From the NCBI GenBank assembly GCA_016288205.1, contig JAEEYO010000063.1:54898-118897 (forward strand): DNA of 64,000 nucleotides, in the 5' to 3' direction. A program made the translations under genes and the position numbers. Below, in pieces: positions 56,940 through 64,000 of this stretch. Each line of letters starts with the position of its first letter. The first letter of the stretch is position 1. The notes under the pieces were generated by a model. It made no database searches and was not told the DNA's origin. It saw nothing but the letters and a program-made list of their open reading frames with translations. Source of the stretch: Treponema sp. Lineage in GTDB: Bacteria; Spirochaetota; Spirochaetia; Treponematales; Treponemataceae.

Positions 56940-59477
56940 TTATCCGCAGATGCTCTGTGCGTATTTTACGCTTTCCATCGCGTCCTTCGTGTATGCGTCG
57001 GCATGGATTTTATCCGCGTAGTCCTGATTTAAGACGGCTCCTCCGACAAAGACCTTGCACCACGGGGCCTTTTCATGCAGCTGCTTTATGGTCTCTTCCA
57101 TTGCTCCGACCGTCGTTGTCATCAATGCGGAGAGTCCTGCAAGCGGGGCGTGTTCTTTTATAACGGCCTCCACAATCGCTTCCGGGGGAACGTCCTTTCC
57201 CATGTCGATTACGCGGAATGAGTAGTTTTCCAAAAGGACTTTGACTATGTTTTTGCCGATGTCGTGGATGTCTCCTTTTACAGTCGCAATCACAATGGGT
57301 CCTTTTTTCTCTCCGCTCACACCCTTTTTCTCAAGGTCATCCTTTATCACCGCAAAGGCCTCTTTTGCCGCGTCTGCCGCCATCAAAAGCTGTGGAAGAT
57401 AGGCTTTTTTGTTTTCAAAATCCTTTCCGATTATATCAAGGGCCGGGATTATCTTCGTGTTGATTACATCCATCGCGCTCATCGCTTCCTGATTGGGACT
57501 TCCCTCAAGAAGTTTGTGTGTCTCAGATTTTGAGACTTCCTTTAGTCCCTTGATGATTGCCTTTGTAAGCGGATGAAGATTGTCCTGCGACTCTGATTTT
57601 TGTGCTGACGGGTCGCCCTGTGCCTGGGGATTTGCCTGGGACTGTGCAAGTGCGATCTGTGCGGAGTATTTTTCCGCGAAACCGATGTATGAAAGACACT
57701 GGGGATCCATGCCGCTCAAGGTTTTAAAACAGGTCCACGCTTTCATCATCTCCACGGCGTTCGGATTCATGATTGCCGCGCTCAGTCCGTTTTGCATTGC
57801 CATCGTGAAAAAGATTGACGTGATGTGCTCGCGCAGGGGAAGTCCGAAAGAGACGTTTGAGACACCGAGGATTGTGAGCCCGTGCTTTTTCTCCTTCACA
57901 TATTTTACCGTGGCAAGAGTTGCGATCGCCGCCTGGTCATTTGCGCTTACCGTCATTGCGAGCGGATCAATGATGATGTCCTTTTCGCTGATTCCGTACT
58001 CTTTTGCCTTTGCATATATTTTCTCAACGACGGCGATTCTGTCATCCGCATTTTCCGCGATTCCGGCTTCATCAAGTGCGAGGGCTACAACCATGCCACC
58101 GTATTTTTTTACGAGCGGGAAGATTTGCTCCATGACTTCCTGCTTGCCGTTCACGGAATTTATGAGTGGCTTTCCGTTGTAAAGACGAAGGGCTTTTTCC
58201 ATCGTAACTGGATCCGACGTGTCAATCTGGAGGGGAAGGTCAGTGACGCTCTGAATCTCCTTGATGACGGCCTGCATCATCTTGCACTCATCAATTTCAG
58301 GAAGTCCCACGTTTACGTCCAAAACCTGCGCGCCCTTTTCCTCCTGCGTGATAGCCTCGTTCAGGATGTAGGAAATGTCATTGTCCTTGAGTGCCTGCTT
58401 GAGTTTTTTCTTTCCCGTGGGATTGATTCTTTCGCCAATCAGAATCGGTTCCCTTCCGAACTCAACGATTTTTGTTCCCGATGTTATGGTCGATTTTTTT
58501 AATGCGGGAACCTGGTTGTCTGTGTCAATTTTCCTTACCGGGATTACTTCGCATTTCTGCACGAGCCGCTTTATGAAAAAAGGATCCGATCCGCAGCATC
58601 CGCCGGCAATGGACGCACCTTCGCGGCAGAATGAGCTTACTATGTCAGAAAATTCCTCCGCGCCAACATCGTAAACGGTCCTTCCGTTTTCACTTTTCGG
58701 CAAGCCCGCGTTCGGTTTTACAAGTACCGGGAGATTCGTGGAATTCAAAAGACGTGTCACGATCGGCTTCATCTGCTCAGGACCAAGGCTGCAGTTCAAT
58801 CCGAGAGCGGAGACTCCGAGACTTTCCAAAACGGCGGCACAGATTTCAGGCGAGCTTCCTGTCAAGGTTTTTTGTCCCTCGTCATAGACCATAGATGCGA
58901 TGATGGGGATGGTAAAATCCGCTTCCTCCATTGCTTCCTTTGCTGCGATGATTGCTGCCTTTGCCTCGTAAAGGTCGTTCATGGTTTCTATTAGAATCAG
59001 GTCGGGCTTGTGCCTTAGCGCGATGTCAAAGCTGGTTTTGAAAAGAGTTACGGCATCCTCAAATTCCAAGTCTCCGAGAGGCTTTAAAAGTTTTCCGCAT
59101 GAGCCTATGTCAAAAGCGATGAAGCGTGGGACTGGATTTTTTTCGGGCGACTCATTTTTGTTTTCCTTTTCTTTTTCGAAAATCATCTTTCGTGCTTTGT
59201 TCGCATTTTCAAAGGCCGCCGCAATGATTTTTTCAAGGGGATATCTTCCGTTTTCTCCGTCGAACTTTGTGATGAAAGCTCCGAAGGTGTTTGTGTTGAT
59301 TATATTGGAGCCCGCAAGATAATAGCCGTACTCAAGGTCCACGATTTTTTCAGGATGCTCGATGTTCCAGTTTTCGGGAAGTTCTCCGGGACGCAAGCCC
59401 TGTGCCTGTAAAACGGATCCTGTTCCGCCGTCAAAAAATAAAATCTGATTTTCCAAACATTCGCTAAGAGTTTTCAT
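56940..59477 (-). CDS. metH: Cobalamin-dependent methionine synthase (homocysteine, folate and B12 modules; no C-terminal activation domain)
   Basis: LIGERINPTGKKKLKQAL, GGCCGSDP, B12 motif VKGDIHDIGKNIV; ends after the B12 domain. Confidence 0.93.
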   Translation of the reverse strand: MKTLSECLENQILFFDGGTGSVLQAQGLRPGELPENWNIEHPEKIVDLEYGYYLAGSNIINTNTFGAFITKFDGENGRYPLEKIIAAAFENANKARKMIFEKEKENKNESPEKNPVPRFIAFDIGSCGKLLKPLGDLEFEDAVTLFKTSFDIALRHKPDLILIETMNDLYEAKAAIIAAKEAMEEADFTIPIIASMVYDEGQKTLTGSSPEICAAVLESLGVSALGLNCSLGPEQMKPIVTRLLNSTNLPVLVKPNAGLPKSENGRTVYDVGAEEFSDIVSSFCREGASIAGGCCGSDPFFIKRLVQKCEVIPVRKIDTDNQVPALKKSTITSGTKIVEFGREPILIGERINPTGKKKLKQALKDNDISYILNEAITQEEKGAQVLDVNVGLPEIDECKMMQAVIKEIQSVTDLPLQIDTSDPVTMEKALRLYNGKPLINSVNGKQEVMEQIFPLVKKYGGMVVALALDEAGIAENADDRIAVVEKIYAKAKEYGISEKDIIIDPLAMTVSANDQAAIATLATVKYVKEKKHGLTILGVSNVSFGLPLREHITSIFFTMAMQNGLSAAIMNPNAVEMMKAWTCFKTLSGMDPQCLSYIGFAEKYSAQIALAQSQANPQAQGDPSAQKSESQDNLHPLTKAIIKGLKEVSKSETHKLLEGSPNQEAMSAMDVINTKIIPALDIIGKDFENKKAYLPQLLMAADAAKEAFAVIKDDLEKKGVSGEKKGPIVIATVKGDIHDIGKNIVKVLLENYSFRVIDMGKDVPPEAIVEAVIKEHAPLAGLSALMTTTVGAMEETIKQLHEKAPWCKVFVGGAVLNQDYADKIHADAYTKDAMESVKYAQSICG

Positions 59478-59487
59478 GCCGATTACC

Positions 59488-60144
59488 TTATTTGATTTTT
59501 GCTAAGTCCTCGTAAATTCCAACAAAAGCCGTTACGGATTTTTCCGGGGACATAATCAAAGAGTCGTTCAATGTGAGCGCAAGATTTTTCTGGCAGTCCA
59601 AAAGCTCAAAAAATATCCGCTGTACCTCAAGGCTCACGTCTCCATAACCGGGACTGAACCTCGGACGGATTGCGTTTTTATTTTTTGCTTCCTCGCTTTG
59701 AAAAAAATCCTGCAGCTTTTCAACGTAGCTTTCAATGAACATCGCGCCGGCTGCCTGAAGCATCACCGATTTCGCCGGATTTATCTTTGAATTTTTTTGA
59801 ATGAGCCTGTCCACTTCCGGTCCCAGGGTCGCCGCAAAGAGAATTACGCTGTGGCAGTTTTTTAAATTCAAAAAAAGATGGTGGCTCTGGATTTCCTTTC
59901 CCGCGAATCTGATTTTTTCTTCCGAATCAAGCTCAAGAGGGAATTTTGCGTAGACCGAGCGGCAGTTCATTTTCTCCGCAATATCTTTGGCGGCGGACTT
60001 TGCAAGCTCTTCCATCTGTGAGTCCGTGATTTTTTCTCCCTGCAAGATTTCTTTTGAAAATCCTGCGTATCTGAAAAGCTCGGGAAAATCGGGCTGAATC
60101 TCTCTGGAAGTCAATCGGTGCCGAAAGACAGTCATATTTGCCAC
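59488..60144 (-). CDS. Stand-alone methionine synthase activation domain protein
   Basis: Adjacent to metH; RPRFSPGYGDVSLEVQRIFFELL motif typical of the activation domain. Confidence 0.85.
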   Translation of the reverse strand: MANMTVFRHRLTSREIQPDFPELFRYAGFSKEILQGEKITDSQMEELAKSAAKDIAEKMNCRSVYAKFPLELDSEEKIRFAGKEIQSHHLFLNLKNCHSVILFAATLGPEVDRLIQKNSKINPAKSVMLQAAGAMFIESYVEKLQDFFQSEEAKNKNAIRPRFSPGYGDVSLEVQRIFFELLDCQKNLALTLNDSLIMSPEKSVTAFVGIYEDLAKIK

Positions 60145-61004
60145 TTTATAATTGAAGAAAGATTCTCAAGAATTTTCTGCGCGACAATCGGTTTGTTCAT
60201 TGAGTAAATGTGGATGTGATTTATTCCGTTCGCAAAAAGATCGATTATCTGATCCGTGGCATAGGCAATTCCTGCCTGTAGCATTGCGTCCGCATCATTC
60301 CCAAATCTGTCCACGATGGAAAGAAAACGTGGCGGCATGATTGCACCTGAAAGTTTTATCGCGCGCTCAACCTGCTTTGCGTTTGTTATGGGCATGATTC
60401 CAGGGATGATTGGTGCGGTGATTCCTTTTTCTCGGACCCTGTACAAAAATTTATAATGGATGTTGTTGTCAAAAAACATCTGCGTCGTAAGGTACTGACA
60501 GCCCGCGTCGATTTTCTTTTTTAGGTTGTCAATGTCCTCGTTTGAATTCGCAGACTCAGGATGTCCCTCAGGATAGCAAGCGCCGCCGATGCAGAATCCT
60601 CCGAAATCGGAAATGTCCTTGGCAAGGTCGCTCGCATGATGATACTGGAGATTGCCCATCTCAAATCCCTCGGGAATGTCGCCGCGGAGGGCAAGGATGT
60701 TTTCAATGCCGGCTTCCCTCAGTTTTTTGAGCTGCTCCCGTACGAGTTCCTTTGTCGATGAGATGCATGTAAGATGCGCGATGGCCGTAACATTTTTGTC
60801 GCACTGGATGTGCTTTGCGATCGAGACTGTGTGCTGGCTTGTTCCGCCTCCTGCTCCATAGGTGACGCTCATGTAGGACGGATTCAAATCCGCTATTTTT
60901 TCAACCGCCTCTTCCACGGTTTTATATGAAGCATCCGTTTTCGGAGGAAAGACCTCAACTGATAAAGTCGGGTGCGGTGATTTTAAGACATCTATTACTT
61001 TCAT
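60132..61004 (-). CDS. metF: Methylenetetrahydrofolate reductase
   Basis: LSVEVFPPKTD, MSVTYGAGGGT, AHLTCISSTKE, LALRGDIP, GGACYPEGHPES. Confidence 0.95.
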   Translation of the reverse strand: MKVIDVLKSPHPTLSVEVFPPKTDASYKTVEEAVEKIADLNPSYMSVTYGAGGGTSQHTVSIAKHIQCDKNVTAIAHLTCISSTKELVREQLKKLREAGIENILALRGDIPEGFEMGNLQYHHASDLAKDISDFGGFCIGGACYPEGHPESANSNEDIDNLKKKIDAGCQYLTTQMFFDNNIHYKFLYRVREKGITAPIIPGIMPITNAKQVERAIKLSGAIMPPRFLSIVDRFGNDADAMLQAGIAYATDQIIDLFANGINHIHIYSMNKPIVAQKILENLSSIIKWQI

Positions 61005-61062
61005 AGGTCTACTATATTACATTCGCGCTTTTGTTGCAATAAACTTTTGTTTTGATTATACT

Positions 61063-61929
61063 ATGTTTATGAAAAATTTGAAAAAATATGTCGCAGTGTT
61101 TGTTTTCTTTTTTGTGGCTGCCTCGCTGATTTCATGCGGCAAATCGAATGTAAAATCGGAAAAGAAAGCGGATATCAGGATTGTTTCTTTGGGGCCGTCC
61201 GCAACGGAAATTCTTTTTGCCATCGGTGCTAATGATGAGCTTGTCGCCAGAACTGATTTGTGCGATTATCCTGAGGAGGCTAAGGACATATCTTCCGTCG
61301 GCGGTTTTTCCGGGAACACAATCAGCCTTGAGTCAATTCTTTCTTTTGAGCCGACTTTGGTTTATCTATTCGCGGGCATGCATGATTTTTTAATTGAGCC
61401 GCTGGAGGCTGCCGGCATTCAGGTTTATGTCTCAAATGCGAATTCCATTGATGCGGTCAAAACGGAAATCCTCGACATGGGAAAAATCACGGGACATGAA
61501 AAACAGGCTCAGAGCGTCATAAATGAAATGGATAAAAAACTTGACGAGGCTAAAAAAATCACCGAAAAAAAATCCGGGGGTAAAAGCGAAAAGTTTCCGA
61601 AGGTGTATTGGGAAATATGGCATGAGCCGATGATGAGCGTTGGAAGGGATTCTTTTATCAATGATATTATCCAAAGGGCGGGCGGTAAGAATATTTTTGC
61701 CGATGAGGAATATGCCTATCCGATGGTGAGTGAGGAAGCAGTTCTTTATGCCGCTCCCGATTTTATTTTTTACACCGGGAACGGAATGGGAGGAGGAAAG
61801 CCTTCTGAAAATCTGAGCGCTCCGAAAGGGATTTTCTTTATGGGTGATGATGACGGTTTTGTCCGTTCTTCACCAAGGGCCGCCGATGCGGTTTTAAAGC
61901 TTGCGAAAATCATTTGGGAAGAAAAGTGA
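61063..61929 (+). CDS. ABC transporter substrate-binding lipoprotein (B12/siderophore type)
   Basis: LISCGKSN lipobox; RIVSLGPSATEILFAIGANDELVART. Confidence 0.9.
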   Translation: MFMKNLKKYVAVFVFFFVAASLISCGKSNVKSEKKADIRIVSLGPSATEILFAIGANDELVARTDLCDYPEEAKDISSVGGFSGNTISLESILSFEPTLVYLFAGMHDFLIEPLEAAGIQVYVSNANSIDAVKTEILDMGKITGHEKQAQSVINEMDKKLDEAKKITEKKSGGKSEKFPKVYWEIWHEPMMSVGRDSFINDIIQRAGGKNIFADEEYAYPMVSEEAVLYAAPDFIFYTGNGMGGGKPSENLSAPKGIFFMGDDDGFVRSSPRAADAVLKLAKIIWEEK

Positions 61930-62945
61930 AAGCTGAAAATAGAAAATCAAAAAAGGAAAAGTTTTTCTCATTTTTTTTGAAATGGTCGCCGTGTTTTTTT
62001 CTTTTGATTCTTTGTGTCGCAGCCCTCGGATTCGGCACCAAATTGATTTCACCTTTTTCCATTTTTTCCGAGACAATTTCAAAAACTGATTTTGTCATTT
62101 TGGTAAAAATCCGTCTTCCAAGAATTTTACTCAGTGTGATTTGCGGCGCGCTTTTGGGGGGAACCGGAGCTGTTTTCCAAGGCTTTTTCAGAAATCCACT
62201 TGCGGATCCCGGAATTATGGGAGTGTGTTCTGGTGCGACTTTCGGTGCTGTCTTGTCCGGCCTGATTCCACTGTCCGCATTTTCCTTTTTGAGCCACACA
62301 ACTTTTTTTGCCTTTGCGGGTGCCTTGCTTTCGGCCCTATGCGTTTTTCTTTTTTCAAAATTTTTCAAAGAGACATCCAGCGTTACTCTGTTGCTTTCAG
62401 GTACGGCGGTCGGCACTTTTTTTTCTGCGCTTGCCTCAATCATTTTGCTGACTCACGAAAGCGATTTGCATTCTTTTTACGTGTGGACGACAGGAAGTTT
62501 TAACGCGAAGGGATGGAAGGAATTTTCCACGTTCATAATTCCGTCGCTTTTGTCATTGGTTTTGCTGGAGCTTTCCTCAAGGCATCTGGATGTGCTTGTG
62601 TGCGGAGAAAATTCAGCACGGACTTTGGGACTGAATTACGGTTTTGTCAGAAATTACGTTTTGATTTCAGGCTCCCTTGCGACAAGCTGCGCGGTCTGTT
62701 CCGGCGGCATAATCTCTTTTGTCGGACTGATTGCACCGCACATCGCACGGAAAATCTATGGTCCCCTGCACAGGACTTTGATTTTTGAAAGCATGATTTA
62801 TGGCGCAGGTCTTATGCTCATCGCGGACACTTTGGCAAGGACAGTCGTTTCTCCGTCTGAGCTACCGGTCGGAATCATCACTTCGCTTGTGGGCGTTCCG
62901 TGTTTTATCGCCGTGCTTTTTAAAATGGGCAGGGAGAGAGGATGA
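61914..62945 (+). CDS. FecCD-family ABC transporter permease
   Basis: VKIRLPRILLSVICGALLGGTGAVFQGFFRNPLADPGIMGVCSGATFG, ISFVGLIAPHIARKIYG. Confidence 0.94.
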   Translation: MGRKVKAENRKSKKEKFFSFFLKWSPCFFLLILCVAALGFGTKLISPFSIFSETISKTDFVILVKIRLPRILLSVICGALLGGTGAVFQGFFRNPLADPGIMGVCSGATFGAVLSGLIPLSAFSFLSHTTFFAFAGALLSALCVFLFSKFFKETSSVTLLLSGTAVGTFFSALASIILLTHESDLHSFYVWTTGSFNAKGWKEFSTFIIPSLLSLVLLELSSRHLDVLVCGENSARTLGLNYGFVRNYVLISGSLATSCAVCSGGIISFVGLIAPHIARKIYGPLHRTLIFESMIYGAGLMLIADTLARTVVSPSELPVGIITSLVGVPCFIAVLFKMGRERG

Positions 62946-63697
62946 TTATGCTTGAGGTAAAAAATCTTAGCGCGGGTTATGGGAAAAAAATCATTTTTGA
63001 AAATCTCTCCTTTTGTCTGGAGACTGGAAGTTTTACGGCACTCTGCGGAAAAAACGGCTCGGGGAAAAGCACTCTTTTGAATTTAATTTCGGGGATAGTT
63101 CCAAGCGGGCTTTCTTTTGAAGGCGACGTTTTGTTTGAGGGCGAGAGTGTTTTTAAAATGAAGAGAAAAGACGTGGCGCAGAAAATCTCCCTTTTGCTCC
63201 AGGAGGAGAATCCCGTGTGGAACATGAGCGTGAGGCAGTTTGTGGAGACCGGGCTTTATTCGTTCGGGGAAATGCCGAAAAATCAATGCGACAAAATTGT
63301 TGATGCTGCCCTGAGCAAAATCGGGATCGCAGATTTTTCCGACAAAAAGATTTTTGCTATCTCCGGAGGGGAATTCCAAAAGTGCAGATTGGCACGGAGT
63401 TTCGTTCAGGGAAGTCCGCTGATGCTTTTTGACGAGCCTTCCGACAGGCTTGATTATTCATTCCAGCAGTCATTTTTGCGTGAGACAAAGGAGCTGGATA
63501 AGACGATTCTTTTTTCAATCCACGACATCAACACGGCCTCAATTTTTGCGGAGGATTTTCTTCTGCTTTGTGACGGAAAAATCATCCGGGGCAAAAGACA
63601 GGAAATTTTTGACGAAGATGTTTTGTCAAAGGCTTTCGGTGCCGGAGTGAAGATTTTCAATCATCCGCTTTTGAATGTTCCGCAACTTGCGTTTTAA
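62942..63697 (+). CDS. ABC transporter ATP-binding protein (FecE/BtuD-type)
   Basis: LCGKNGSGKSTLLNLISG, ISGGEFQKCRLARSFVQGSPLMLFDEPSDRLD. Confidence 0.93.
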   Translation: MIMLEVKNLSAGYGKKIIFENLSFCLETGSFTALCGKNGSGKSTLLNLISGIVPSGLSFEGDVLFEGESVFKMKRKDVAQKISLLLQEENPVWNMSVRQFVETGLYSFGEMPKNQCDKIVDAALSKIGIADFSDKKIFAISGGEFQKCRLARSFVQGSPLMLFDEPSDRLDYSFQQSFLRETKELDKTILFSIHDINTASIFAEDFLLLCDGKIIRGKRQEIFDEDVLSKAFGAGVKIFNHPLLNVPQLAF

Positions 63698-64000
63698 TTT
63701 CCCGAACTCTTGTAGTACTTGATGCTGAAATTCCAAAAGAGATAGGCAAGGATGTACATGACTAGTCCCACAAGAGGAGTGATGTACATGAAGAAAATCG
63801 GATAGCAAGACATGTCATCTTTTCTTAGCAGGAATTGTGCGGGAAAATAATTTACAAAGGCAAAGGGTACGACAAAAGTCATGCAGAATTGAATTGCCTT
63901 GTGGAAAATGCTTATCGGATATCCTGCGAACTTGCGCATGTTCCAGTAGAACACTTCCTTTAACGTGTTGGTTTCCAAAAGATAGATGTTCAGTGTTGCA
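63694..64000 (-). CDS. ABC-2 family transporter permease, C-terminal part (runs off right edge)
   Basis: Reverse frame stays open to the edge (...ATLNIYLLETNTLKEVFYWNMRKFAGYPISIFHKAIQFCMTFVVPFAFVNYFPAQFLL...LAYLFWNFSIKYYKSSG). Confidence 0.75.
   Translation of the reverse strand, partial: ATLNIYLLETNTLKEVFYWNMRKFAGYPISIFHKAIQFCMTFVVPFAFVNYFPAQFLLRKDDMSCYPIFFMYITPLVGLVMYILAYLFWNFSIKYYKSSGN

Noticed and set aside
57580-58502. Two ~200-aa plus-strand ORFs antisense to metH
   Set aside because: Shadow ORFs of the conserved metH coding strand, no RBS or family resemblance.
61005-61062. Cobalamin or SAM riboswitch between metF and the ABC transporter operon
   Set aside because: The intergenic gap is only ~58 bp, too short for a riboswitch aptamer, and no motif was seen.
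1-64000. CRISPR arrays, tRNA or rRNA genes
   Set aside because: No regularly spaced repeats and no recognisable tRNA/rRNA sequence on reading both strands; cannot formally exclude without a scan.

Overview
The window is a spirochete-like (probably Treponema; inferred from gene content only) chromosomal segment. It is dominated by a surface-polysaccharide (O-antigen/capsule-type) locus of about 40 kb, roughly 7.1-47.9 kb, with housekeeping genes on both sides. Left flank: truncated Rpn/PD-(D/E)XK-type ORF, B12-binding radical SAM protein, PurF-like protein without the N-terminal nucleophilic Cys, pncB, ACT protein and paaK. Polysaccharide locus: rfbA/C/B; a specialised NusG paralog (LoaP/UpxY-like) divergent from a strong promoter with a structured leader; Wzm/Wzt exporter; a near-complete CMP-legionaminic/sialic-type nonulosonate pathway; many glycosyltransferases; CotH-like kinase; GtrII-like membrane protein; ugd; fcl/gmd. 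From about 13.75 to 36 kb the sequence is conspicuously AT-rich. That segment carries accessory cargo: an ATPase + possible nuclease pair, a zeta-like toxin pair, several frameshifted genes and a putative G10 phase-variation switch in an acetyltransferase. Right flank: DUF4349 protein, HAD proteins, MATE transporter, AlkD, metF/metH with a separate activation domain, and a B12/iron-type ABC transporter. No rRNA, tRNA or CRISPR array was recognised. All product names come from reading the translations; no database search was run.
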